From: Hymenobacter oligotrophus
Lineage (GTDB): Bacteria; Bacteroidota; Bacteroidia; Cytophagales; Hymenobacteraceae
Assembly (NCBI RefSeq): GCF_003574965.1
Contig: NZ_CP032317.1
Span: forward strand, 3,596,001 to 3,660,000
Direction of reading: 5' to 3'
Length of the DNA stretch: 64,000 nucleotides
Made by a program: the position numbers and the translations under genes. The notes beneath the pieces are model-generated. The model worked only from the letters and a program-made list of their open reading frames with translations, made no database searches and was not told where the DNA came from. Every line of letters begins with the position of its first letter. Position 1 is the first letter of the stretch. This document shows, one piece after another, positions 43,972 to 52,211 of the stretch.

Positions 43972-44125
43972 CCACCTACGGGAGCGGCCTCTGCAGTAGG
44001 CCTCCGGTTTATGTAGTGATAATCTAATATTCTTTAATGATTTCTAATCTTGCTTTTATGGATGATAGTGTAACTATCAATGATGGTAGTGGTTTAAGTT
44101 TCATTACAAACCACACACTGTTACC
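43972..44125. other. AT-rich spacer before the carbonic anhydrase gene
   Basis: A short inverted repeat GATAGT-N3-ACTATC lies at 44064-44078, about 50 bp before the ATG, in A+T-rich sequence likely to hold the promoter. No gene is seen. Confidence 0.4.
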
Positions 44126-44923
44126 ATGCACACGCTGAAATCGTTGTTCCTGCTGCTCGGCCTGGGTTTGCTGGCCGAAACCACCGAAGCCCAAACCAAA
44201 CGCCGCCCTGCAGCCAAGGCCCCGGCTGCCGCCACCGCCCCCGAAAATTCGCCGCAGTGGCGCAAAGAGCACTACGTCGTCGACCGCGACTCGGCCTACG
44301 CCAACCCCTACGTGGCCTTGCGCAAGCTGATGGGTGGCAACCGCCGTTTCGTGGAAAACAAAAGCATTAAGCCGCGCCAAGACCGCGCTGCCCTCAGCAA
44401 TACCGAAAAAGGCCAAAAGCCCTTTGCCACCATCGTGGGCTGCTCCGACAGCCGCGTGCCCAACGAAATCATCTTCGACCAGGGCGTGGGCGACTTGTTC
44501 ATCATTCGCACGGCAGGGCAGGTAATGGCCGAGGCCTCGTACGGCAGCATCGAGTTTTCGTCGGTGGCGCTGGGCTCTAAGCTCGTCGTGGTGCTGGGCC
44601 ACCAGAGCTGCGGGGCCGTAGATGCGGCCATTAAGCGCCCCGATGTGCCCGGCCACATCGTGACGCTAGTTAATAGCGTGAAACCCGCCGCCGAGAAAAC
44701 CAAAAACATGGCCGGCGACCGGCTCGAAAACACCATTCGCCAAAACGTTATCGACCAAGTAATGCAGCTGCGCGACCTGGAGCCTGTGCTAGCCAAAAAG
44801 TACCGCAACGGCGAAATCCTGATTGTAGGCGCCGTGTACAACCTGAGCACCGGCAAGGTGGAGTTCTTGCCCGAAACGCTGAAGGATTTGCCCCAATTTC
44901 GTGCTACCGCTGCCGCCAAGTAA
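44126..44923 (+). CDS. Periplasmic beta-class carbonic anhydrase
   Basis: The 265-residue enzyme hydrates CO2 to bicarbonate. It has the beta-CA zinc ligands Cys106, His159 and Cys162, the Asp108-Arg110 dyad in GCSDSRVP, and HQSCGAV. Unlike most beta-CAs it carries a signal peptide (MHTLKSLFLLLGLGLLAETTEAQ) and a short Ala/Pro linker, so it should act in the periplasm. Its TAA stop is followed at once by the ATG of the DUF2490 gene, so translation of the two is probably coupled. Confidence 0.93.
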   Translation: MHTLKSLFLLLGLGLLAETTEAQTKRRPAAKAPAAATAPENSPQWRKEHYVVDRDSAYANPYVALRKLMGGNRRFVENKSIKPRQDRAALSNTEKGQKPFATIVGCSDSRVPNEIIFDQGVGDLFIIRTAGQVMAEASYGSIEFSSVALGSKLVVVLGHQSCGAVDAAIKRPDVPGHIVTLVNSVKPAAEKTKNMAGDRLENTIRQNVIDQVMQLRDLEPVLAKKYRNGEILIVGAVYNLSTGKVEFLPETLKDLPQFRATAAAK

Positions 44924-45778
44924 ATGCTGAACCTGCCTTTCGCGCGCCGGCTCCGGGGGAGTCGGCGCGCCGCCGGGCTGGGCCTGGCGCTGCTGAGCGC
45001 CGCGCCGGCTGCCGCCCAAAACACGCGCATCAGCGACTACAACCAGATTGGCTGGTACACCAACACCACCACGCTGCGCTTTGCCGAGCGCTGGAGCGGC
45101 CACCTAGAGTACCAGTTCCGCCGCGACAACTTCATCACCGACTGGCAGCAGAGCCTGTTGCGCACCGGCCTGAATTACCAAGTGAACGACAAGCTGACGC
45201 TGCGCGCCGGCTACGCCTGGATTGAGACGTTTAACTACGGCGACTACCCGCTGCAAGCGGCCGGGTTTCGGTTTCCGGAGCACCGCCTGTACCAAATGGC
45301 CACGCTCCAGAATCCGGTGGGCAGCGTGGAGGTAAGTCACCGCTTTATGCTGGAGCAGCGCTGGGTGGGCCGCATCCTGCGCACCCCCGAGGGCGCCCGC
45401 AGCTTCGACGAGTGGGTGCACAGCAACCGCCTGCGCTACATGGCCCGGGTGCAGCGCCCCCTGGGCACGCCCGGCCCGGGCGGCCGCGGCCCCTACGCCG
45501 CCGTCTACGACGAAATTTTCCTTGGCTTCGGGCGCAACGTCAACGAAAACGTGTTCGACCAGAACCGCCTGGGCCTGCTCGTGGGCTACCGCTTCAGCCC
45601 GAAGTTTCGGTTGGAGGGCGGTTTCTTTCAGCAAATCGTGCAGCTGGGCCGCGAAATTACCCCGCCCGGCGCCACCGCCGGGCGCAACGTATTTCAGTAC
45701 AACAACGGCTTTATGCTGAACACAGTGCTAAACCTGGATTTGCGCCGGCCCGCGCCCGCCCTGCCAGCTGCCAACTAA
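44924..45778 (+). CDS. DUF2490 outer membrane beta-barrel-like protein
   Basis: The 284-residue protein has a signal peptide (LGLALLSAAPAAAQ) and the DUF2490 pattern: ISDYNQIGWYTNTTTLRFAERWSGHLEYQFRRDN, QQSLLRTGLNYQVNDKLTLRAGYAW, EVSHRFMLEQRWVGR. Strand-like segments rich in Tyr/Phe/Arg suggest a small outer membrane barrel. It begins directly at the stop of the carbonic anhydrase gene. Such a pair could handle inorganic carbon or pH at the cell surface, but this is inference. The start is fixed by the adjoining gene. Confidence 0.8.
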   Translation: MLNLPFARRLRGSRRAAGLGLALLSAAPAAAQNTRISDYNQIGWYTNTTTLRFAERWSGHLEYQFRRDNFITDWQQSLLRTGLNYQVNDKLTLRAGYAWIETFNYGDYPLQAAGFRFPEHRLYQMATLQNPVGSVEVSHRFMLEQRWVGRILRTPEGARSFDEWVHSNRLRYMARVQRPLGTPGPGGRGPYAAVYDEIFLGFGRNVNENVFDQNRLGLLVGYRFSPKFRLEGGFFQQIVQLGREITPPGATAGRNVFQYNNGFMLNTVLNLDLRRPAPALPAAN

Positions 45779-45836
45779 GCCCAAGGGGCTAGGCACCTAG
45801 GCGCAACGCAGCGGCACAAACAGCCCGTTCGGCTGT

Positions 45837-45844
45837 TACCTTTA
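45837..45844 (+). promoter_or_regulatory. Possible M20 peptidase promoter -7 element (TACCTTTA)
   Basis: One mismatch to TAnnTTTG, 37 bp before the ATG. Confidence 0.4.
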
Positions 45845-45880
45845 CGGCCCACCGCATTCCTGTTATTTCCCCATCTGCTG

Positions 45881-47257
45881 ATGACCTCAACCTACCTCAC
45901 CGAGAATCAAGATCGTTTTCTCAGCGAGCTGCTCGATTGGCTCCGCATTCCGTCGGTTTCGGCCGATCCTAAGTTTCACGGCGACGTGCTGCGTGCCGCC
46001 GAGTACCTCAAAACGCGCCTCGAAGAAGTAGGCCTCGACAACGTGGAGCTGTGCCCCACGGCCGGTTACCCCATCGTGTACGGCGAAAAGCTGATTGACC
46101 CGGCGCTGCCCACAGTGCTCGTGTACGGCCACTACGACGTGCAGCCCGCCGACCCGTACGAACTCTGGACCTCGGGCCCGTTCGAGCCGGTAATTAAGGA
46201 CGGCAACATCTACGCCCGCGGCGCCTGCGACGACAAAGGCCAGGTGTACATGCACGTGAAAGCCTTTGAGGTGCTCAACCAAAACGGCGGCGTGCCCTGC
46301 AACGTGAAGGTGATGATTGAAGGCGAAGAGGAAGTGGGCTCGAACAACCTCGGCATCTTCGTGCGCGCCAACAAAGAGAAGCTGAAGGCCGACGTGGTGC
46401 TGCTCTCCGATACGGGCATCATCGCCAACGACACGCCCAGTATCGAGGTGGGCCTGCGCGGCCTGAGCTACCACGAGGTAGAGGTAACAGGCCCCAACCG
46501 CGACCTGCACTCCGGCCTGTACGGCGGCGCCGTGCACAACCCCATCAACGCGCTGTGCCGTATGATTGCCTCCTTGCACGACGAGAACGGCCACATCACC
46601 ATTCCGGGCTTTTACGACAACGTACAGGTGCTAAGCGAGGAGGAGCGGGCCGAGCTGAACAAGGCGCCTTACAACGAGGAGGAGTACAAAGAGAGCATCG
46701 GCCTGCCCGCTACCTACGGCGAAAAAGGCTACACCACGCTCGAGCGCACCAGCATTCGGCCCACGCTCGACGTGAACGGCATTTGGGGCGGCTATACCGG
46801 CGAAGGCGCCAAAACGGTAATTGCCTCGAAAGCCTACGCCAAAATCTCGATGCGCCTGGTACCCAACCAAACGTCGGAGGAAATCAGCCAGAAGTTTCAG
46901 CAGCACTTCAGCAGCATCGCGCCCGAGGGCGTTACGGTGGTAGTGAAGCCCCACCACGGCGGCGAACCGGTGGTTACCCCTACCGATTCCGTAGCATACC
47001 GCGCAGCTTCGCTGGCCATGGAAGACACCTTTGGCAAAAAGCCCATTCCCACGCGCGGCGGCGGCTCTATTCCGATTGTGGCCATGTTCAAGGGTGAGCT
47101 GGGCGTTGACTCAGTGCTGCTCGGTTTCGGCCTCGATTCCGACGCCATTCACTCGCCGAACGAGAAGTACGGCGTGTTTAACTTCATGAAAGGCATCGAA
47201 ACTATTCCGCTTTTCTACCAGCACTACGCTCGCCTGATGAAGGAGCAACAGGCCTAA
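45881..47257 (+). CDS. M20-family dipeptidase (carnosinase-like)
   Basis: The 458-residue cytoplasmic metallopeptidase has the M20 motifs: metal ligand His and catalytic Asp in VYGHYDVQPADP (about 83-94), metal-bridging Asp in RGACDDKGQVYMH, general-base and ligand glutamates in MIEGEEEVGSNN, and a C-terminal His in DAIHSPNEKYG. The dimerisation domain is in the middle (GLRGLSYHEVEVTGPNRDLHSGLYGG). The length matches dipeptidases of the PepV/CPG2-like carnosinase group. It cleaves unspecified dipeptides. A long bidirectional hairpin follows. Confidence 0.93.
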   Translation: MTSTYLTENQDRFLSELLDWLRIPSVSADPKFHGDVLRAAEYLKTRLEEVGLDNVELCPTAGYPIVYGEKLIDPALPTVLVYGHYDVQPADPYELWTSGPFEPVIKDGNIYARGACDDKGQVYMHVKAFEVLNQNGGVPCNVKVMIEGEEEVGSNNLGIFVRANKEKLKADVVLLSDTGIIANDTPSIEVGLRGLSYHEVEVTGPNRDLHSGLYGGAVHNPINALCRMIASLHDENGHITIPGFYDNVQVLSEEERAELNKAPYNEEEYKESIGLPATYGEKGYTTLERTSIRPTLDVNGIWGGYTGEGAKTVIASKAYAKISMRLVPNQTSEEISQKFQQHFSSIAPEGVTVVVKPHHGGEPVVTPTDSVAYRAASLAMEDTFGKKPIPTRGGGSIPIVAMFKGELGVDSVLLGFGLDSDAIHSPNEKYGVFNFMKGIETIPLFYQHYARLMKEQQA

Positions 47258-47285
47258 GCAGGCCTAACCCTTCAGCAGCCCACAA

Positions 47286-47330
47286 GCACAACGGCCCGGC
47301 TCTCCACCTAGGGGAGCCGGGCCGTTGTGC
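47286..47330. terminator. 20-bp hairpin between convergent genes
   Basis: GCACAACGGCCCGGCTCTCC (47286-47305) pairs with 47311-47330, one wobble, around the 5-nt loop ACCTA. CCTAGG spans the loop. There is no T-run on either side. Confidence 0.75.
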
Positions 47331-47356
47331 AGTTTAGCGCGTCCGGGTTGCAGCTG

Positions 47357-48016
47357 CTACTTGCCGAAGAAGTAGCCCAACGACAACATAAACGTGGAGT
47401 TGCGCGCGTTGCTGAACTCGTTTTGCGCGGCGTCCTTCTTGCCGTATTTGCTTAGGCCGCCGTTGTAGCGCAAGCCCACGAGCAAGCCCGAATCGGACTG
47501 GTAGCCCACGCCCGCGGCATAGCCCAACTCGGTGCGCTGCGCGTTGTCGAGGTTGTCGTAGTTGCTCGAGTTATTCACCACGTTGCCGTTCACCTCGCGC
47601 TTCACGTTGTTGCTCACGCTCAGCAAGTAGCCCACCTGCGGGCCGGCCTCGAAGGTGATGCCGTCGGCGTTAATCTTCAGCAAAATCGGCACGTCGAGGT
47701 AGTTGTAGTTCACCTTGCCGGTTTCCTTGATGCGGTTGCCGAACACGTCGGTGTAGGAGTTGTCGGCGTATTTGAAGCCCTTCTGCGAGTAAAGCAGTTC
47801 GGGCTGTACCGACAGGAAGTTGTCGTCGGTGAGGCCGATGTTTACCATCAGGCCAGCGTGCGGACCAATTTTGCTGTCGTAGCGGTTTTCGTCGGTCAGG
47901 TCGCCGGCCAAGTTGGAGTAGTTAACACCCGCCTTCAGACCTAGGCGAATGTCCTGGGCTTGGGCGGCAGCGGCGCCACCTAGGGCCAACAAGGCGAGCA
48001 GAAGTAGTTTTTTCAT
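47357..48016 (-). CDS. Porin-family outer membrane protein, paralogue 1
   Basis: The 219-residue protein has a signal peptide (MKKLLLLALLALGGAAAAQA) and the Bacteroidetes porin-family pattern: IRLGLKAGVNYSNLAGD, FLSVQPELLYSQKGFKYAD, NYLDVPILLKINADGITFEAGPQVGYLLS, LGYAAGVGYQSDSGLLVGLRYNGGL. It forms a predicted eight-stranded barrel. Role unknown. It is the first of four paralogues in tandem on the minus strand, each with its own spacer. A TACTTTCG element at 48039-48046 (minus) may be its promoter. Confidence 0.85.
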   Translation of the reverse strand: MKKLLLLALLALGGAAAAQAQDIRLGLKAGVNYSNLAGDLTDENRYDSKIGPHAGLMVNIGLTDDNFLSVQPELLYSQKGFKYADNSYTDVFGNRIKETGKVNYNYLDVPILLKINADGITFEAGPQVGYLLSVSNNVKREVNGNVVNNSSNYDNLDNAQRTELGYAAGVGYQSDSGLLVGLRYNGGLSKYGKKDAAQNEFSNARNSTFMLSLGYFFGK

Positions 48017-48114
48017 GGCTACTGGTAAAAGTACGGCGCGAAAGTAGGTAGCCCGGGCCAAAGCGGCTCCGGCCACACATGGCCCCTATACGTAGCTGCG
48101 GGCACCTAGGCTGC

Positions 48115-48774
48115 TCAATCGCCGCCGAACAAGAAGCCCACCGACAACAGGAACACCGAGTTGCGTGCGTTCCGGAACTCGTCGCCCTGGTAGCCGTCGT
48201 CGGCAAAATCGGTAAGCGCACCGTTGTAGCGCAGGCCAATCATGGGGCCGCTTTTGGCCTGAAAACCAAGCCCGGCAGCGTAGCCCACCTCGGTGCGCTT
48301 CACGTTGTCGAGGTTGGAGTAGTTCTGCGACGAGGTTTGCGTTTGGCCGTTGCGCGTTACCTCAACGTCGTCGGTGGCGCTGAGCAGGTAGCCGAACTGC
48401 GGGCCAGCCTCAAAAAACAAACCGCCCGCGTTGATCTTCAGCAGCACCGGCACATCGAGGTAGTTGTACGTAAGCTTGCCGGTGTAGCGAAACCGGTCGT
48501 TGCCGATGGCCACCTCGCGGTCGGCGTACTTAAATCCTTTCTGCGAGAACAGCACCTCGGGTTGCAGCGACAAAAATCCGTCGTCGATCAGGCCCACGTT
48601 CAGCATGAGCCCGCCGTGCACGCCAAACTTGTTTTCGTAGCGGTCCTCGTCTACCACGTCGCCGGCCAGGTTGGAGTAGTTGGCGCCGGCCTTCACCCCA
48701 AAGCGGATGCCTTGCGCCGAGGCTGTTAGCGCGAGCAAGGTGCAGATAGTCAGCAGCGAGAAAAAGTGTTTCAT
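48115..48774 (-). CDS. Porin-family outer membrane protein, paralogue 2
   Basis: The 219-residue protein shares most motifs with paralogue 1: RFGVKAGANYSNLAGDVVDEDRY, SLQPEVLFSQKGFKYADREV, YNYLDVPVLLKINAGGLFFEAGPQFGYLLSA, VGYAAGLGFQAKSGPMIGLRYNGALTDF. A signal peptide ends near LALTASAQ. The similarity in order, length and motifs indicates duplication. The barrel loops differ most, as expected for surface-exposed parts. Function unknown. Confidence 0.85.
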   Translation of the reverse strand: MKHFFSLLTICTLLALTASAQGIRFGVKAGANYSNLAGDVVDEDRYENKFGVHGGLMLNVGLIDDGFLSLQPEVLFSQKGFKYADREVAIGNDRFRYTGKLTYNYLDVPVLLKINAGGLFFEAGPQFGYLLSATDDVEVTRNGQTQTSSQNYSNLDNVKRTEVGYAAGLGFQAKSGPMIGLRYNGALTDFADDGYQGDEFRNARNSVFLLSVGFLFGGD

Positions 48775-48885
48775 AGCAGTAAGCGGGTTTTAGTAAGAGC
48801 GCCGGAACGGCCTAAGCCAATACCTCCTTTAACTATTAAACCAATTATATGTTTCGTGTAACTGGTTAGTAGCCAACAACTAAAA

Positions 48886-48913
48886 CGCCCGGCTTCCTTG
48901 CGGAAGCCGGGCG
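48886..48913 (-). terminator. Terminator of porin-family paralogue 3
   Basis: A 12-bp perfect stem CGCCCGGCTTCC (48886-48897) / GGAAGCCGGGCG (48902-48913) with a 4-nt loop and a short T-run on the minus strand. Confidence 0.8.
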
Positions 48914-48950
48914 CGTTTCATAGCTCAGAGCAGGGGGATGCAGCAACGGG

Positions 48951-49658
48951 TTATTTGCCCGCAAACAGGTAGTGCAACGACAGCTGGAATGCCGAGTGGC
49001 GGGCGTTTTTCAGGTCGCCTTGGAAATAGGTACCGTTATCGGGCTTCACAAAGTCGCTCAGGGCGCCGGTATAGCGCAAGCCAAAGCCCAAGCCGCTGTC
49101 GGTTTGGTAGCCCACGCCGGCCACGTAGCCCAACTCGCTGCGCTTTAGGCCGCTTACGTCGTTCTGGTCTTCGGTTTCGCGCACTTCCTGGAAGGTGCCA
49201 TTGGGCAGCGAGCGGCGCGAAAGCTTGCTTTCGTTGCTCGAGCTGAGCAGGTACGAAAACTGCGGGCCAACCTCAAACACAAAGCCGTCGGCGTTGAGGC
49301 GTGCCAGCACCGGTACATCGAGGTAGTTGTAGTTTACCTTGCCCTCGCGCTTTTCTTCAAAGCCAGCGCCCAGCAAGGTGCTCTTGTACGTGGTGGGCTT
49401 GTTTTCGAAGCCTTTCTGCGAGTACAACACTTCGGGTTGCACCGAGAAGAATCCGTCGCCGGTAAGGTCGGCGTTCAGGATTACGCCGCCCATAAACCCG
49501 ATTTTGTTATTGTAGATGCTCTCGTTCTGCACCTCGCCCGCGAGGTTGGAGTAATTGGCACCGGCCCGAAGACCTAGGCGCACGCCCTGGGCGTGGGCGG
49601 CCGGCGCGGCCAAAGCAGCAATGGCAAGAGCGGAGAAAGCAAAAACAGCTTTTTTCAT
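48951..49658 (-). CDS. Porin-family outer membrane protein, paralogue 3
   Basis: The 235-residue protein has a signal peptide (MKKAVFAFSALAIAALAAPAAHAQ) and the family motifs VRLGLRAGANYSNLAGEVQ, FFSVQPEVLYSQKGFENK, VNYNYLDVPVLARLNADGFVFEVGPQFSYLLSSSNES and LGYVAGVGYQTDSGLGFGLRYTGALSDF. The insert after QKGF and in the loop with LSRRSLPNGTF makes it longer than paralogues 1 and 2. Function unknown. Confidence 0.85.
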   Translation of the reverse strand: MKKAVFAFSALAIAALAAPAAHAQGVRLGLRAGANYSNLAGEVQNESIYNNKIGFMGGVILNADLTGDGFFSVQPEVLYSQKGFENKPTTYKSTLLGAGFEEKREGKVNYNYLDVPVLARLNADGFVFEVGPQFSYLLSSSNESKLSRRSLPNGTFQEVRETEDQNDVSGLKRSELGYVAGVGYQTDSGLGFGLRYTGALSDFVKPDNGTYFQGDLKNARHSAFQLSLHYLFAGK

Positions 49659-49795
49659 GGTGAAAAGGCAGTTTTAAGTGGAGAAATAGGTACTGCGGTT
49701 GCTAGCACCGAGGCCATAAACGTGCCAAGCTGGCTTTGATACGGGCAAAAAGTTCCGCCCCTGGGCTAACCCTCAGAAAATGTGGTACAAAAAAA

Positions 49796-49819
49796 GAGCC
49801 GCCCCGGATGGGGCGGCTC
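49796..49819 (-). terminator. Terminator of porin-family paralogue 4
   Basis: A 10-bp perfect stem GAGCCGCCCC (49796-49805) / GGGGCGGCTC (49810-49819). The A-run on the left gives a T-run on the minus strand. Confidence 0.85.
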
Positions 49820-49842
49820 AAAGCAATGGGGACGCAGCGGGC

Positions 49843-50589
49843 CTAGCGGCCTACGGGCAGCAAATAGCCCAACTGCAACGTAAAGGCATTGTTAAAAGCT
49901 TTCGGCTCGTTGTCGGCGTCTTTGCTGTCGATAAGCGAGTTGAAGCCACGGGCGTAGCGCAGGGTTAGGCTAACGCCGGCATCCGGAATCATGTAGCCCA
50001 CGCCGGCCACACCGCTGATGTCGAACTGCGACAAATCAGACTTGTACGCCTCGTCGCGCGAGATGCCGGTGTAATCGCGGAAACCGCTGTTGTCTTCTAC
50101 CTTATCCTTGGTGCCGTTGCTGTACTTGGTGGTCATTTGGGTTTTGGCCTTCGAGCCGAACAAGTAGCTTACTTGCGGGCCTGCTTCGAAAAACAAACCG
50201 CCGGCGTTGATGCGCGCCAGCACCGGCACGTCGATGTAGTGCAGCACGCGCTGCTGCTCCATTTCCATCTTCGAAACGCCGCTGGGCAGGCCCGTCGTTT
50301 GCTCCGACTGAATTTCGTACCCCTTGCGGTTGTACAGGATTTCCGGGGCGATGGAGAAGAACCCGTCGCTGCTCACGGGCAGGTTAAACGACAAACCAGC
50401 GTTGTAGCCCAATTTCGAGTCGCCGAGGTCGGAGCTGTAGCCGGGGCCGGTAAGCTGCTGTACGTTGTCGCCCGAAACGTTAGAGTACGTGCCACCTACT
50501 TTCACGCCGATGCCTAAACCGGTTTGGCCTTGGGCGAAAGCGGCGGTAGTACCTGCTAATGCGAGTGCGAGTGCAAAAAACTTTTTCAT
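49843..50589 (-). CDS. Porin-family outer membrane protein, paralogue 4
   Basis: The 248-residue protein has a signal peptide (MKKFFALALALAGTTAAFAQ) and the motifs LGIGVKVGGTYSNVSGDNV, FFSIAPEILYNRKGYEIQ, HYIDVPVLARINAGGLFFEAGPQVSYLFGSKAK and ISGVAGVGYMIPDAGVSLTLRYARGFNSL. It is the most diverged of the four (the VQPE-LYSQKG box becomes IAPEILYNRKG). Function unknown. It is divergent from the PagL-like gene. Confidence 0.85.
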   Translation of the reverse strand: MKKFFALALALAGTTAAFAQGQTGLGIGVKVGGTYSNVSGDNVQQLTGPGYSSDLGDSKLGYNAGLSFNLPVSSDGFFSIAPEILYNRKGYEIQSEQTTGLPSGVSKMEMEQQRVLHYIDVPVLARINAGGLFFEAGPQVSYLFGSKAKTQMTTKYSNGTKDKVEDNSGFRDYTGISRDEAYKSDLSQFDISGVAGVGYMIPDAGVSLTLRYARGFNSLIDSKDADNEPKAFNNAFTLQLGYLLPVGR

Positions 50590-50840
50590 AATCGTCGAAA
50601 TTTTCTTGTTTGGAAATGGCGGGGCGGCGGTTGTTGCGTGCCTGCCCTACGAGCGGTAACCGACAGTTGCCGGTGGCTTACAGCGCCTCTTACGCAATAG
50701 CGCTTGCACAATGTTTCGGATCAGTTGGATTATTAATTTGTAATTAACCATATCCAAGCTCAAGGGGGCTTGCACTCGGCTCAGCTACAAGCCCTAACCG
50801 GCGGCTATTTATTTTTGTAGCTAATCTGACTGCCCTGCTT
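50590..50840. other. Divergent spacer between porin paralogue 4 and the PagL-like gene
   Basis: A+T-rich around 50725-50760. It holds the PagL-side promoter element at 50810-50817. No gene is seen. Confidence 0.5.
50810..50817 (+). promoter_or_regulatory. Promoter -7 element of the PagL-like gene (TATTTTTG)
   Basis: A perfect TAnnTTTG match 23 bp before the ATG at 50841. Confidence 0.6.
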
Positions 50841-51950
50841 ATGCCCCTTGCTTTTCGGCACCTTGTTGTTTGGTTGTTGCTGTGGCCGGGGTGGTGCGGC
50901 CTGGCGCAGGCACAGGCACCTAGGGCCGCGGAGCCGCTGGTGGTGGGCCTCTACGCACAAGGTGGTTTTATCATAGCGCACTCGCCCCGGGTTAAGCACC
51001 TCGTAACGGCACACCCCACCGGCCTCGAGCTAAACCTGCAACGCCAGCTAACCGGCACCCAGCCCTGGCACGCTTGGTACCGCTACCCCAAAGTGGGCGC
51101 GGCGCTGGTGTACTACAATTACCACAACCCCCAGATGGGCCGCTCGTACGCCGGCACGGTGTACCTGAGCAAAACCATGTGGCGCACCCAGCGCCAGGAG
51201 CTAAGCTTGCGCATGGGCACCGGCATCGGGTACTTTCCGCAGGCATTCGACCGCGAAACCAACCACAAAAACCTGTTCGTCAGCTCGCGGCTGAACGCCA
51301 CGCTGCAAGCCCGCGCCGACTACGACGTAGCCTTAACGCCCAAATTGGGCCTGTTAGTGGGCGTGGCCCTCAACCACTACTCCAACGGCGCCACCGCCAA
51401 GCCCAACCTGGGCGTAAACATCCCCACGCTGGTGCTGGGCCTCAACTACCACCAGCAGCGCCAGTTTACCCCGTTGCCTGCCGATCCTGCCCACGAGCCC
51501 ACCGACCTAGGGCGCCATTTCCTGAACGTGAGCACCAGCGTGGGCTTTAAGCAGCGCAACGAATCGGACCGGCGCCGCTACTGGGTGAACTCGGTAACCG
51601 TGGCCGGCGGCCGCCGCCTCAACCGCAAAAGCAACCTGCTGGTGGGCCTCGAGGGCTTTTACGACCGCTCCCTGCTGGCCGAGCAGCGCGACACCGCCCG
51701 CAACACCGACAACCTGCCCGACGTGAAAAAAGCCGGCGTGTTGGTGGGCCACGAGCTGCTGCTTGGCCGCCTGGCCTTCGGCACCCACCTAGGGTTTTAC
51801 TTCTACAACCCTTACAAAAGCAACAACTTCTACTACGAGCGGCTTAGCCTGAAATACCACGTCAGCACCCGCCTTTTCGGCGCCCTCGATCTGAAGGTGC
51901 ACCGCGGCGCCGCCGATGTGATTGAGTGGCGCGTGGGCGTGCGGCTGTAG
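50841..51950 (+). CDS. PagL-like lipid A 3-O-deacylase (acyloxyacyl hydrolase family)
   Basis: The 369-residue outer membrane protein has a signal peptide (LWPGWCGLAQAQ) and the PagL catalytic signature HYSNGA (His179, Ser181) in LLVGVALNHYSNGATAKPNLGVN, preceded by strands such as AALVYYNYHNPQMGRSYAG and LRMGTGIGYFPQAFD. PagL removes the 3-O acyl chain of lipid A and so tunes endotoxin and envelope properties. This protein is about twice the length of Salmonella PagL; long forms are common in Bacteroidetes and have a C-terminal barrel extension (AGVLVGHELLLGRLAFGTHLGFYFYNPYK). Confidence 0.85.
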   Translation: MPLAFRHLVVWLLLWPGWCGLAQAQAPRAAEPLVVGLYAQGGFIIAHSPRVKHLVTAHPTGLELNLQRQLTGTQPWHAWYRYPKVGAALVYYNYHNPQMGRSYAGTVYLSKTMWRTQRQELSLRMGTGIGYFPQAFDRETNHKNLFVSSRLNATLQARADYDVALTPKLGLLVGVALNHYSNGATAKPNLGVNIPTLVLGLNYHQQRQFTPLPADPAHEPTDLGRHFLNVSTSVGFKQRNESDRRRYWVNSVTVAGGRRLNRKSNLLVGLEGFYDRSLLAEQRDTARNTDNLPDVKKAGVLVGHELLLGRLAFGTHLGFYFYNPYKSNNFYYERLSLKYHVSTRLFGALDLKVHRGAADVIEWRVGVRL

Positions 51951-52019
51951 GGCTGTTCCAAACAAACCAGGCCGCCCTCCCCGAAGGAAAGGCAGCCTGA
52001 TGTAAGCTGCGGAGGCGGG

Positions 52020-52142
52020 TTACTTGGCTTCGGTTTTGGTAGCTGCCAGCACCGTTCTTTTCTTGGCTTTGTGCGGTCGTTTCTTGCCGAACGAGCCTTT
52101 GGTGAGTTTGCCTCGGCGCGATTTCTTGTCTCCTTTGCCCAT
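52020..52142 (-). CDS. 30S ribosomal protein THX
   Basis: This 40-residue very basic protein reads MGKGDKKSRRGKLTKGSFGKK and continues with RPHKAKKRTV, the hallmark of the small-subunit protein THX, which sits in a pocket at the head of the 30S particle in Thermus and Bacteroidetes. It is too short for most gene callers. It lies alone between pyrD and the PagL-like gene, on the minus strand. Confidence 0.92.
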   Translation of the reverse strand: MGKGDKKSRRGKLTKGSFGKKRPHKAKKRTVLAATKTEAK

Positions 52143-52211
52143 GATAACAGCAGTGGTGTGAGGTGAGGGAAAGTGTGCCGAATCTCCCAAGCAAAACCCA
52201 GAGCAATCGGC

